Shown in pieces: positions 27,335 through 35,915 of a stretch of 53,856 nucleotides of DNA (the first letter of the stretch is position 1; every line of letters starts with the position of its first letter). Below the pieces are notes generated by a model. The model was not told the origin of the DNA and searched no databases. It saw nothing but the letters and a program-made list of their open reading frames with translations. The position numbers and the translations under genes were made by a program. This stretch comes from Gammaproteobacteria bacterium (GTDB taxonomy: Bacteria; Pseudomonadota; Gammaproteobacteria; DSM-16500), in the NCBI GenBank assembly GCA_021324335.1, contig JAJPJH010000102.1, positions 1-53,856 on the forward strand. Reading direction: 5' to 3'.

Positions 27335-28439
27335 AATTGAATTAAACCCGAATAACAAACAAGCGACTTACTTTGCTAAGGCTTGTGGTGTGGCGAGATT
27401 TGCTTACAACTGGGCATTGGCTGAGTGGAAGCGTCGCTATGAGGCGGGTGAAAAACCGAGTGAACCGCTGTTAAGGCGAGAACTCAATGCCATTAAACGA
27501 GAAGCTTTTCCTTGGATGTTGGAAGTCACTAAAAATGCCCCACAAATGGCAATTATTCAATTGGGAGAAGCGTTCAAGAATTTCTTCAAAAAACGTGCTC
27601 GCTATCCGCAATTTCGTCAGAAAGGGCGAGACGACCGCTTTACCTTAACCAATGATCAATTTGCTTTAAATGGCCCAACTATCCGTATCCCCCATTTGGG
27701 ATGGGTGCGGATGCATGAGTCATTACGATTGATTGGTAAGATCCTGTCAGCGACGATTTCACGTAAGGATGATCGATGGTTTGTTAGCATTGCGCTAGAA
27801 ACACCTAAACCGCTACCTGGCACCTGCGAAAACCAAGCTGTGATAGGAGTGGATTTAGGCGTGTCGGATTTTGCAACGCTTTCAAATGGAGAAACCATCC
27901 GCGGGCCCAAACCGCATCAGGCGCTGATGAATCGGTTACGGCGATTATCAAGAAGCTTAAGCCGTAAGCAAAAAGGCTCGCGTAATCGCAACAAGGCCAA
28001 AATAAAATTAGCCAAATTGCATTACCGAATTGGAACTATCCGACGTGATGCTATTCATCAACTGACGACCTATTTAACCCGACATTATGCAGTTATTGGT
28101 ATCGAAGATTTAAATGTGCAAGGCATGATGAAAATGCGCAGTCTCTCACGTGCTATTGCAGACATGGGGTTTTATGAATTTCGCCGGCAGTTGGAATATA
28201 AAGCTGTGATAAATAATAGCCAAATCGTAGTAGCAGATCGTTGGTTTGCCAGTAGTAAAATCTGTTCCGTGTGTGATAATCGTGTGACGGCATTATCTTT
28301 ATCAGTGCGTGCTTGGATTTGTCCATCATGTGGTTCCTTTCATCAGCGTGATGTGAATGCTGCCATGAATTTAAGAAAATGGGCGGTGAGTTCCACCGTG
28401 ACAGCTTGTGGAGCATCCTCTAGCGGGACAGCGGTATAG
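27318..28439 (+). CDS. tnpB: RNA-guided nuclease TnpB of IS607 type
   Basis: The 373-residue protein looks complete. TnpB is a programmable DNA endonuclease, ancestor of Cas12, guided by an RNA from the element's right end. The RuvC triad is intact: Asp179 (GVDLGVSDFA), Glu263 (GIEDLNVQGM) and Asp345 (QRDVNAAMNL). The zinc finger has Cys316, Cys319, Cys335 and Cys338. The N-terminus (ELNPNNKQATYFAKACG and FAYNWAL) is canonical. The gene outlived its recombinase partner, so it may act alone or be recently orphaned. Confidence 0.93.
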   Translation: MLLAHKIELNPNNKQATYFAKACGVARFAYNWALAEWKRRYEAGEKPSEPLLRRELNAIKREAFPWMLEVTKNAPQMAIIQLGEAFKNFFKKRARYPQFRQKGRDDRFTLTNDQFALNGPTIRIPHLGWVRMHESLRLIGKILSATISRKDDRWFVSIALETPKPLPGTCENQAVIGVDLGVSDFATLSNGETIRGPKPHQALMNRLRRLSRSLSRKQKGSRNRNKAKIKLAKLHYRIGTIRRDAIHQLTTYLTRHYAVIGIEDLNVQGMMKMRSLSRAIADMGFYEFRRQLEYKAVINNSQIVVADRWFASSKICSVCDNRVTALSLSVRAWICPSCGSFHQRDVNAAMNLRKWAVSSTVTACGASSSGTAV

Positions 28440-28575
28440 AAGCCACTGTTAGTTATGGTGTGTTGAAGCAAGAAGCTAACGTCATAGTTATCTATGAATA
28501 ACTTTGAGTAAGTTTAGCGGAACGGCGAAGCACTGTCTCAAAGGGGTCTCTTTAAGAGAGAAGCTTCCATCCACG
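28440..28575 (+). ncRNA. Possible guide RNA region at the right end of the IS607 element
   Basis: TnpB proteins use an RNA that spans the 3' end of tnpB and the element end. This stretch after the tnpB stop has no coding frame but several hairpins: AGTTAT-ctatga-ATAACT (28487-28504), the competing CATAG-ttat-CTATG (28484-28497), and TCTCTT-T-AAGAGA (28548-28560). The exact ends, and whether it is made, are unknown. Confidence 0.35.
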
Positions 28576-28595
28576 CCAATTCTGTGTACAATAAG

Positions 28596-28627
28596 CCCTC
28601 CTCTCCTGGTCGCGGGAAGAGGGTTTT
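28596..28627 (+). terminator. Hairpin with T run before rplY
   Basis: CCCTC pairs with GAGGG (with TCC/GGA inside) and TTTT follows directly. It probably ends transcripts coming from the IS element, or acts as a leader terminator for rplY. A TACAAT at 28587-28592 just before it could be a -10 box, but its -35 is poor. Confidence 0.55.
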
Positions 28628-28662
28628 ACTAACAATCATTACTTATAAAGTGGGGTCAAACC

Positions 28663-29355
28663 ATGGCATCGAAAACTCATAAATTTGAAATCGAAGCTGT
28701 TGTTCGCCACGATATGGGGAAGGGTGCGAGCCGCCGCCTACGTCGCGAAGAGAAAGTTCCTGGCGTTGTGTATGGTGGTGGGAAAGACGCTATCTCCGTC
28801 ACGTTCGAACACAAAAAAATCGCTAAAAGCCTTGAGCAAGAAGCGTTTTATTCACATATTTTAACCTTAAAAACCAATGGTGAAGCTGAACGGGTCATTT
28901 TAAAAGATGTTCAACGCCACCCTTATAAACCTCGCATTCTGCATCTCGATTTACAGCGCGTACGGGCAGATGAAAAACTGCATATGCATGTGCCATTGCA
29001 CTTTATCGGCGCCGAAAAAGCGCCTGGCGTAAAAGATGCTGGCGGCGTGATTTCTCACATCATGAGCGATGTGGAAGTCTCTTGCTTACCCGACAATTTG
29101 CCTGAATATATCGAAGTCGATGTCTCTGAAATGCAGTTAAACCAACTGCTACACTTATCCGACCTCAAACTGCCGCAAGGCGTTGAGTTGGTGGATTTAG
29201 CGCATGGCAACGATAAAGCAGTCGTTTCCATCCACATTCCACGCGCGGAAGTGGTCGAAGAAATCCCCACCGAAGCTCCTTCCATCTCTCCAGAAGTCCC
29301 AACGATTGAACAAGGTCCAGCTGAAGGAGAAGAAGGATCAGAAAAAGGAAAGTAA
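28663..29355 (+). CDS. rplY: 50S ribosomal protein L25 (CTC family)
   Basis: The 230-residue protein is the long, two-domain form of L25 that binds 5S rRNA. The N-terminal L25 domain (about 7-95, with KGASRRLRR and VVYGGGK) is followed by the TL5-type C-terminal domain (about 100-190) and an acidic tail rich in Glu and Pro. It is longer than the single-domain E. coli L25. GTGGGG precedes the ATG. In relatives it directly follows prs; here the IS607 element lies between them. Confidence 0.96.
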   Translation: MASKTHKFEIEAVVRHDMGKGASRRLRREEKVPGVVYGGGKDAISVTFEHKKIAKSLEQEAFYSHILTLKTNGEAERVILKDVQRHPYKPRILHLDLQRVRADEKLHMHVPLHFIGAEKAPGVKDAGGVISHIMSDVEVSCLPDNLPEYIEVDVSEMQLNQLLHLSDLKLPQGVELVDLAHGNDKAVVSIHIPRAEVVEEIPTEAPSISPEVPTIEQGPAEGEEGSEKGK

Positions 29356-29367
29356 TATATAATGTAG

Positions 29368-29400
29368 CCTGGGTGGAGCACAGCGAAACCCAGGTTTCTT
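29368..29400 (+). terminator. Hairpin between rplY and pth, likely a dispersed repeat
   Basis: CCTGGGT and ACCCAGG form a perfect 7-bp stem with a 13-nt loop, followed by TTTCTT. The whole unit (TAGCCTGGGTGGAGC then AGCGAAACCCAGG) resembles a repeat widely scattered between genes in gammaproteobacteria. It may attenuate transcription between rplY and pth. Confidence 0.6.
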
Positions 29401-29427
29401 CTCAGGACCCTCTTTGGAGCCACCCTC

Positions 29428-30036
29428 GTGTCCCGTAGCATCCAATTAATCGTAGGATTAGCCAACCCCGGCAAAGAATACGCAGACACCCGTCACAATG
29501 CCGGCGCATGGTTTGTAGAAGCATTAGCCCACAGCTCACACCTTACCTTGCGACATGAAAATAAATATCACGGCCTGCACGGCCTAATACAATTCTCCAC
29601 TCAATCTTGCCATTTACTCATCCCTACCACTTATATGAACCACAGCGGTCAAGCCGTTCGCAGCTGCATGAACTACCTCAAGCTTCCGCCCGAATCACTA
29701 CTGGTAGCACACGATGACATCGATTTACCCGTCGGCACCATCAAACTAAAATTCGATGGCGGTGATGGCGGCCATAATGGTTTAAAAGATATTATTCGTC
29801 ACCTAAACACAAAGCAGTTTTATCGCTTACGTATCGGCGTCGGTCATCCTGGTACACGGGAACAAGTTGTCGATTACGTATTAAACACCCCGTCAAAAGC
29901 AGACCGGCAGCAAATTAACAGCGCACTCGAGCATGTTTACGATGCGCTGCCTTTAATTTTAAGCGGGGACATAGCCAAAGCAATGCAGAAGTTACATACT
30001 GCACCAGCTGACAATAACGAAAAATCGAAAATCTAG
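29428..30036 (+). CDS. pth: Peptidyl-tRNA hydrolase
   Basis: The 202-residue enzyme releases tRNA from prematurely dropped peptidyl-tRNA. Conserved motifs include GLANPGKEYADTRHNAG (catalytic His23), TYMNHSGQ, HDDIDLP and FDGGDGGHNGLKDI. The start is GTG with GGAG at proper spacing. It sits in the conserved rplY-pth-ychF order. Confidence 0.97.
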   Translation: MSRSIQLIVGLANPGKEYADTRHNAGAWFVEALAHSSHLTLRHENKYHGLHGLIQFSTQSCHLLIPTTYMNHSGQAVRSCMNYLKLPPESLLVAHDDIDLPVGTIKLKFDGGDGGHNGLKDIIRHLNTKQFYRLRIGVGHPGTREQVVDYVLNTPSKADRQQINSALEHVYDALPLILSGDIAKAMQKLHTAPADNNEKSKI

Positions 30037-30048
30037 CGGAGAATACAC

Positions 30049-31140
30049 ATGGCGTTAAAATGCGGTATTGTTGGTTTACCTAACGTAGGCAAATCCACTT
30101 TATTTAATTGCTTAACGAAAGCACAAGTTTCAGCAGACAATTATCCCTTTTGCACCATTGAACCCAATGTCGGCGTCGTCGCTGTACCTGATCCGCGGTT
30201 AACTAAAATTGCTGAAATCGTCCATCCCCAACGGATTTTGCCAACGACAGTTGAATTCGTAGATATCGCTGGCCTTGTAAAAGGTGCAGCACAGGGAGAA
30301 GGATTAGGGAATAAATTTTTATCTCATATTCGCGAAACGGATGCTATCGTCCATGTGGTACGTTGTTTTGAAGATGAAAATGTGACGCACGTTGCTGGCA
30401 AAGTTTCTCCCCAGCAAGATGTTGATGTCATCAATACGGAACTTGCTTTAGCTGATTTAGAAACTGTCGACCGAGCGATTCAACGTACGCAAAAAGCTGC
30501 TAAATCAGGTGATAAAACAGCCATAGCAGAATTATCCGTATTAGAGCGTGTGAAAAAACAATTAGACCAAGGCAAGCCTGCTCGTGCTTTATCTCTTACC
30601 AAAGAAGAAAAAGTCTTTCTGAATACTTTACATCTTTTAACTTTTAAACCGACTTTATATGCTGCCAATGTGTCTGAAACGGGCTTTACTAATAATCCTT
30701 TGCTCGATGAAGTACAAAAAATTGCTGCGGCTGAGAATGCGCAAGTCGTTATCATTTGCGCGTCAATCGAAGCGGAAATTGCGGAATTAGAGGATGCTGA
30801 AAAGCAACTTTTCCTGGCGGAGTTAAATCTCACCGAACCCGGTTTAGATCGCTTGATTCATGCAGGTTATAAATTATTAGGGCTTGAGACTTACTTTACA
30901 GCAGGGGAAAAAGAAGTTCGGGCTTGGACGATTCCTGTAGGAGCAACCGCGCCGCAAGCAGCGGGGGTGATTCATACGGATTTTGAGAAAGGGTTTATTC
31001 GCGCTGAAGTAATTTCGTATGAAGAGTTTATTCGGTATGGTGGAGAAGCGGGTGCGAAAGAAGCAGGGAAGTGGCGGTTGGAGGGGAAGGATTATGTGGT
31101 ACGAGATGGGGATATTATGCACTTTAGATTTAATGTTTAA
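30049..31140 (+). CDS. ychF: Redox-regulated ATPase/GTPase YchF
   Basis: The 363-residue Obg-like P-loop protein has G1 [10 protein letters not shown]3 DIAGLVKGA, a coiled-coil insert (about 135-200) and a C-terminal TGS domain (about 275-360). In E. coli YchF binds ribosomes and modulates stress responses. It follows pth by 12 bp. Its TAA stop overlaps that of the convergent mazF-like gene within TTAA (31137-31140). Confidence 0.97.
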   Translation: MALKCGIVGLPNVGKSTLFNCLTKAQVSADNYPFCTIEPNVGVVAVPDPRLTKIAEIVHPQRILPTTVEFVDIAGLVKGAAQGEGLGNKFLSHIRETDAIVHVVRCFEDENVTHVAGKVSPQQDVDVINTELALADLETVDRAIQRTQKAAKSGDKTAIAELSVLERVKKQLDQGKPARALSLTKEEKVFLNTLHLLTFKPTLYAANVSETGFTNNPLLDEVQKIAAAENAQVVIICASIEAEIAELEDAEKQLFLAELNLTEPGLDRLIHAGYKLLGLETYFTAGEKEVRAWTIPVGATAPQAAGVIHTDFEKGFIRAEVISYEEFIRYGGEAGAKEAGKWRLEGKDYVVRDGDIMHFRFNV

Positions 31141-31472
31141 AAATCTAAATGCAATTTTAAAGCAGCCTCAATTTTAGCCATCACTTCTTTATTGGCAACC
31201 CCTACTCTATTATCTTCTATTCTCATTTTAGAAATAGTCCTTATTTGATGGCACTGGGCTTTAGAACGCTTGGACAAGCCACAATCTTTTATTTCAAGCA
31301 ACACTTCAAATGGATAGACCTTATTAGTATTCGATGTAATAGGAACAATAGTGACTGTCGATGCCATTTTATTGTTGGCATTATTACTGACGATTAAGAC
31401 AGGACGCTTTTTTTTTATCTTAGAACCTACAGTAGGATCTAATTTAGCAAAATAAATCTCACCACGTTTCAT
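31137..31472 (-). CDS. MazF/PemK-like endoribonuclease toxin
   Basis: The 111-residue protein shows the MazF fold: [18 protein letters not shown] at the start, [11 protein letters not shown] and the strand VTIVPITSN. MazF toxins cleave mRNA or tRNA at short sequences. The conserved Arg of KKRPVL is present, so it should be active. It overlaps the antitoxin gene by 14 bp and meets ychF stop to stop. Confidence 0.92.
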   Translation of the reverse strand: MKRGEIYFAKLDPTVGSKIKKKRPVLIVSNNANNKMASTVTIVPITSNTNKVYPFEVLLEIKDCGLSKRSKAQCHQIRTISKMRIEDNRVGVANKEVMAKIEAALKLHLDF

Positions 31473-31686
31473 CTTCTTCTAACCCATCCATATTAGTCAC
31501 TTCAAAAGCGTTATCTATCTCTTGGCTTGCTTCCTTATAACATGCTTCAAGCTGCGTTTGCTGTAATAGATAAAGCGCTTCTCTTATTACTTCTGAGCGC
31601 GTTTTATAGTGATGTTGGGCTTGATATTTCTCAATAAATTCAAATTGTTGTTGAGGAATGGAGATGGATAATTTCTGTATGCTCAT
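31459..31686 (-). CDS. Ribbon-helix-helix antitoxin paired with the MazF-like toxin
   Basis: The 75-residue protein begins with a beta strand and two helices of the ribbon-helix-helix type (KLSISIPQQQFEFIEKY, then TRSEVIREAL), similar to ParD/CopG-type antitoxins. The acidic C-terminus ([10 protein letters not shown]) would bind the toxin. It is not a classic AbrB-fold MazE, so this is a mixed pairing of the kind seen in other genomes. AGAGG precedes the ATG. Confidence 0.85.
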   Translation of the reverse strand: MSIQKLSISIPQQQFEFIEKYQAQHHYKTRSEVIREALYLLQQTQLEACYKEASQEIDNAFEVTNMDGLEEDETW

Positions 31687-31702
31687 AGGGTATTACCTCT
31701 TT

Positions 31703-31731
31703 TCTTACTAAATATCTTACCATAAGTAAGA
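31703..31731. promoter_or_regulatory. Operator repeats of the RHH-MazF operon
   Basis: TCTTAC occurs at 31703-31708 and 31715-31720, one helical turn apart, and the second copy forms a perfect inverted repeat with GTAAGA (31726-31731, 5-bp spacer). It lies 17-45 bp upstream of the antitoxin start, where ribbon-helix-helix antitoxins usually bind arrays of such half-sites. Confidence 0.5.
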
Positions 31732-31752
31732 ATTAATTTCCATCCAACAGCC

Positions 31753-32796
31753 TTACGGCCTACACCCTTTTTTTAACAACCCCTCCGTCTCCTTCGCTTC
31801 TGGCTCCTCATTTAACTCATCGCCCTCCCCTACTTCATACGACCGCCAAGTTAAAAACGGATTCCCCTCTTCCAACCGTTGTCGTTTCTCACTCAGCCGC
31901 ACTAATTCCTCCATCAAGCGATACCAAACTTGCTGTTTGCTCTCTTGCACAGTCTTAAGCACAGCCAGATCATTTTCAACAACAGCCATCCTTTCTCGCC
32001 ATTTCACTATACTCAAAAACCGCTTGAAATACTGACAAACCTCAGGCTTCGTCAATCTCTGCAACTCCAACTTCTCCTGACATTTTAAAAAAATTAATTT
32101 AACTGCGTCCCTATTTAATAAAATAAGCCGCTCTAAAGCTATTAAAAATAGCGGTGTTATTAATACCAGAATAGGAAGCGCAGCAATAGAGCATATTTTA
32201 GCTGCAGTATGATTTAACTCGAAGAAATCTTCTAACACATTGATCAGAGGATAAAGTAGACAATCTTCATACTCTTCTTTATCTATCAATCTTTCATAAC
32301 AGTTATTATGTCGATTATTCATATAAAAAATGATCACGACCGCGGCTAAAATGCAAATAAAACAATACATGCCAATGTTATAGGTATAACTTCCATGAGA
32401 TGTTCCAAAAAAATAATTACGCCGCCGAATGCCTTGCGATATTTTTTCACGACTCCCCGTTATCTCCGCACGAATTTCTTTAAGGCGAAAAAGTTTATTC
32501 GCAGGCAAATCATTGCAAAAATCCAATTTCTCTTTGCAATAGTGATCGATAGCAGCCAGATATTGCTCTTTTATTTCAGGCACACCTAAAATTTGTCGCT
32601 TCAAAAACACATCACAAATATCACGGAATTCTTTACAAACTAATCGTAAATTCCACAAATCACGAAGAAAATGGGGCATCTCAAAAGAGAGAAGTTGACC
32701 TAATATCCTTGTTTTTATTTCAATAGGAAGACCTGCAAATGGAAATATTTCTTCTTCCTCAATGGAGATAACACTATCTGGCCTATCGAAAGACAT
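31753..32796 (-). CDS. F-box-like protein with two membrane segments, candidate effector
   Basis: Residues 19-67 (FAGLPIEIKTRILGQLL, then LWNLRLVCKEFRDICDVF) match the eukaryotic F-box pattern: Leu-Pro at the start, an ILxxL helix and the LVCKxFRD core. F-box proteins dock on Skp1 in host SCF ubiquitin ligases, and several Legionellales effectors use this mimicry. Two membrane helices follow (about 141-159 and 201-222), then a coiled-coil-like region (about 230-320) and an acidic tail. The 347-residue gene lies 8 bp behind rlmB with AGGA as ribosome site, so it is probably read from the rnr-rlmB transcript. Secretion and Skp1 binding are inference; the F-box match is visible but was judged by eye. 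Confidence 0.68.
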   Translation of the reverse strand: MSFDRPDSVISIEEEEIFPFAGLPIEIKTRILGQLLSFEMPHFLRDLWNLRLVCKEFRDICDVFLKRQILGVPEIKEQYLAAIDHYCKEKLDFCNDLPANKLFRLKEIRAEITGSREKISQGIRRRNYFFGTSHGSYTYNIGMYCFICILAAVVIIFYMNNRHNNCYERLIDKEEYEDCLLYPLINVLEDFFELNHTAAKICSIAALPILVLITPLFLIALERLILLNRDAVKLIFLKCQEKLELQRLTKPEVCQYFKRFLSIVKWRERMAVVENDLAVLKTVQESKQQVWYRLMEELVRLSEKRQRLEEGNPFLTWRSYEVGEGDELNEEPEAKETEGLLKKGCRP

Positions 32797-32804
32797 ACTG
32801 TGTC

Positions 32805-33545
32805 CTATAGCCGCTGTCTTACCACCTCAAATAAACATACACCCGCTGCTACCGACACATTTAAACTAGAGACAGAACCTTGCATGGGAATTTTCATCAA
32901 TACATCACAATGTTCTCGTGTCAATCGGCGCAATCCTGTTCCTTCTGCACCCAGGACAATAGCAATAGGACCCGAGAAATCCATTTGATACAGCGTTTGC
33001 TCTGCTTCTGCGGCGGCACCATAAATCCAAATACCAAATTCTTTCAACGCTTCAAGCGTACGCACTAAATTCGTCACTTGCACAAATGGCACAATTTCTG
33101 CAGCGCCACTTGCCACTTTACTCACCACGGGTGTCATGCCCACCGATTTATCTTTGGGCGTAATAATTGCATGCGCACCCGCAGCATCCGCTGAACGAAA
33201 GCAAGCACCTAGATTATGCGGATCTTGCACACCATCTAATATCAATAAAAAAGGAGGTTCTGTAATTGTTTGCAGTAGTTGCTTTAAATCATTTTCTGTA
33301 TAGGTATGTGCTTTGGTACAAAAAGCTATTACACCTTGATGATTCGCTTCTTGTGTTAGACGATCTAATTCCTGTTTTGAAACTAACTCAACTGCAATAC
33401 CCTGCGCTCTCGCCAATTGAATAAGCGATTCGCGTTTTTTATCAGCGCGATCTTGGTGGACGCATAAACGAATAACACGTTCTGCTTGATGCTGCAATAA
33501 AGATTCAACTGGATGTAATCCAAAGATAAATTGTTTACTCGCCAT
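32805..33545 (-). CDS. rlmB: 23S rRNA 2'-O-ribose methyltransferase RlmB
   Basis: The 246-residue SpoU/TrmH-family enzyme methylates G2251 of 23S rRNA. It has an N-terminal L30e-like RNA-binding part (GLHPVESLLQ) and the knotted SAM domain with motifs DPHNLGACFRSADAAGA, LGAEGTGLRRL and SSLNVSVAAG. It lies 2 bp behind rnr, a conserved pair. Confidence 0.96.
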   Translation of the reverse strand: MASKQFIFGLHPVESLLQHQAERVIRLCVHQDRADKKRESLIQLARAQGIAVELVSKQELDRLTQEANHQGVIAFCTKAHTYTENDLKQLLQTITEPPFLLILDGVQDPHNLGACFRSADAAGAHAIITPKDKSVGMTPVVSKVASGAAEIVPFVQVTNLVRTLEALKEFGIWIYGAAAEAEQTLYQMDFSGPIAIVLGAEGTGLRRLTREHCDVLMKIPMQGSVSSLNVSVAAGVCLFEVVRQRL

Positions 33546-33547
33546 AG

Positions 33548-35806
33548 TTACTTCTTCTTTTTCTTTCTCATCTTTCCAGTTTTTTGTTTTTTAGCGACTG
33601 GTTTCTGATGCTGTTTTTTCTTACGCGCAGTCCCGCGTTCGCCTTCAGCTAAAACAAAATCAATCTGGCATTGATCGAGATCCACCCGCGAGACTTTTAC
33701 TTTAACAGGATCACCTAAACGAAACCGCCTACCCATACGATCGCCTGTTAGCGTATGCCGAATGGGATCAAATTGATAATAATCATCTGGCAAGGTAGCG
33801 ATATGAACGAGTCCCTCGACATAAATATCTAACAATTCCACAAAAATCCCAAAACTCGTTACCCCTGAAATCACACCCGAAAATTCTTGACCCACTTTAT
33901 CCATCATGAATTCGCATTTTAACCAATCTGTGACTTCGGTTGTCGCATCATCTGCACGACGCTCTGTCATCGAGCAATGCTCGCCTGCTTTTTTAAGTTC
34001 AGGCAATGCATCAAGAGAAAGAGGATGGCGTGCTAGTACTTGTTTAATAGCACGATGGATTAATAAATCCGGATAACGGCGAATAGGCGAAGTAAAATGC
34101 GCATAAGCATCATAAGCTAAACCGAAATGGCCACGATTATCGGGATCATAAATAGCTTGGCTCATGGAACGTAGTAAAACGGTTTGAATGAGATGCGCAT
34201 CAGGGCGATCTTGGATCACGCGTAAAATATGGGCGTAATCACCGGGCACGGGAGCACGGTGAGTAGGCATCTTTAATCCCATCTCTACCAGAAAGCGGCG
34301 TAAGTCATTTAATTTTTCTTCCGTCGGCCCTTCATGGACGCGATAAAGCGCGGGCTGTTCGTTTTTTTCTAAAAAACGAGCTGCGCAAATATTAGCGCTT
34401 AACATGCACTCTTCAATCACACGATGAGAATCAAAACGTTCATAAGGTACAATTTTTTCTATCTTACGTTCATTGCTAAAAATAATTTTTGTCTCAGGTA
34501 AATCAAAATCAATTGCACCGCGTGCTCGACGTGATTTATGCAAGATGTGAAATAAATCATATAAGTGAGTAAGATGAGGTACAAATTCTTTAAATCGTTC
34601 CCGCATACGCCTATCTTTCTTTTCCATCATGGCATGCACTTGGGTATACGTGAGACGTGCACGGGATTGAATGACACCTTCAGAAAAGCGATATCGCATG
34701 ATTCTGCCGGTGGGATGGATAGTCATGGTACATACCATTGCCAACCGATCAACGTTGGGATTCAACGAGCATAAATTATTGGATAAGGTTTCAGGGAGCA
34801 TAGGAATGACGCGGCGAGGGAAATAGACGGAATTACCGCGTTTATAGGCTTCTTTATCCAGTGCTGTGCCTGGTCGCACATAATAGCTGACATCTGCGAT
34901 GGCTACGTATAACATCCAACCACCTTTTTCCCGCGGCTCACAATAAACAGCATCATCAAAATCTCTGGCATCTTCGCCATCAATCGTAACAAAAGGTAAA
35001 TTGCGAAAATCAGACCGCCCATTCAAGTCCTCCTCCTGAACCTCAGGAGCAAAACGAGAAGCTTCTAGTAAAACATCCTCTGGCCAAATGAAAGGTAAAT
35101 CATGGCTGCGAATAGCCACATTAATTTCCATGCCTGGCGCCATGTGGTCACCTAAAATTTCCACTATTTTGCCTAGCGGCGGCGAATGTTTCGTAGGATG
35201 GGCAGTAATAGCAGCAACAACGACTTGCCCTTCTGTCGCCCCGTGGGTGTCATCCGGGGAAATAATAATATTTTGAGTTAAACGACGATTACTGGGCTCT
35301 ACAAAGTTCACACCCGATTCAGTATGAAAGCGGCCGACAACTTGCTGGGTATTGCGTTCTAATACTTCCACAATCACTGCTTCTCCTCTTCCGCGCGTGA
35401 CAGAGGAAACGCGTGCTAAAACACGATCGCCATGAAAAACACTACGCATTTGTCGGGGACTGACAAATAAATCATCACCCCCTAAATCAGGCTCGATAAA
35501 ACCGAAGCCATCTTTATGCCCAATGATACGACCAGCAATTAATTCCATCTTGCCTAAAGGGCCATAGGCTTGTTTACGATTTTTGTACAACTGGCCATCG
35601 CGTACCATAGCAATAAGCCGGCGACGCAAGGCTTCTTTGGTTTCAGGGGTATTAATAGTTAATTCAGATTCAATTTGCTGATAAGTAGCTGGGCTGCCGC
35701 GTTCGGCGAGGTATTCTAAAATATATTCACGGCTATGAATGGGATTCTCATATTTTTGGGCTTCTATATCGGCCTTCGGATCTTTTTTACGGTCAAATTT
35801 CTTCAT
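33548..35806 (-). CDS. rnr: Ribonuclease R
   Basis: The 752-residue 3'-5' exoribonuclease degrades structured RNA. It has the N-terminal winged-helix region, two cold-shock domains, the RNB catalytic domain (TIDGEDARDFDDAVY with its metal-binding aspartates near residue 278-287), an S1 domain and a Lys-rich tail. The frame also offers TTG one codon upstream, but the ATG at 35806 has AAGG seven bases before it. It heads the rnr-rlmB-F-box gene operon. Confidence 0.97.
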   Translation of the reverse strand: MKKFDRKKDPKADIEAQKYENPIHSREYILEYLAERGSPATYQQIESELTINTPETKEALRRRLIAMVRDGQLYKNRKQAYGPLGKMELIAGRIIGHKDGFGFIEPDLGGDDLFVSPRQMRSVFHGDRVLARVSSVTRGRGEAVIVEVLERNTQQVVGRFHTESGVNFVEPSNRRLTQNIIISPDDTHGATEGQVVVAAITAHPTKHSPPLGKIVEILGDHMAPGMEINVAIRSHDLPFIWPEDVLLEASRFAPEVQEEDLNGRSDFRNLPFVTIDGEDARDFDDAVYCEPREKGGWMLYVAIADVSYYVRPGTALDKEAYKRGNSVYFPRRVIPMLPETLSNNLCSLNPNVDRLAMVCTMTIHPTGRIMRYRFSEGVIQSRARLTYTQVHAMMEKKDRRMRERFKEFVPHLTHLYDLFHILHKSRRARGAIDFDLPETKIIFSNERKIEKIVPYERFDSHRVIEECMLSANICAARFLEKNEQPALYRVHEGPTEEKLNDLRRFLVEMGLKMPTHRAPVPGDYAHILRVIQDRPDAHLIQTVLLRSMSQAIYDPDNRGHFGLAYDAYAHFTSPIRRYPDLLIHRAIKQVLARHPLSLDALPELKKAGEHCSMTERRADDATTEVTDWLKCEFMMDKVGQEFSGVISGVTSFGIFVELLDIYVEGLVHIATLPDDYYQFDPIRHTLTGDRMGRRFRLGDPVKVKVSRVDLDQCQIDFVLAEGERGTARKKKQHQKPVAKKQKTGKMRKKKKK

Positions 35807-35915
35807 CAATAAACCTTACGTTAGCTACTTTTTGTTCATCATATACTGAAAACATAGTTCCATTCCACCTCAGAAAAAAATACAATCGCTACTATCGGTT
35901 CTCAAGGAGAAGTTA

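Larger units (their letters stand above)
26940..28575 (+). mobile_element. Decayed IS607-family element
   Basis: The block holds the N- and C-terminal pieces of an IS607-type serine recombinase (tnpA) followed by an overlapping, intact tnpB. This arrangement defines IS607-family elements. The catalytic domain of tnpA is gone, so the element cannot move by itself. The ends are estimated: IS607 makes no inverted repeats or target duplications that I could use, so the left edge (after prs) and the right edge (hairpin-rich stretch before the rplY leader) may be off by tens of bases. Confidence 0.7.

Noticed and set aside
28153..28416. Reverse-strand frame inside tnpB
   Set aside because: It is a shadow of tnpB; no ribosome site or known motif.
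28440..28627. CRISPR-like array next to tnpB
   Set aside because: The hairpins are unrelated to each other and there are no regularly spaced direct repeats.
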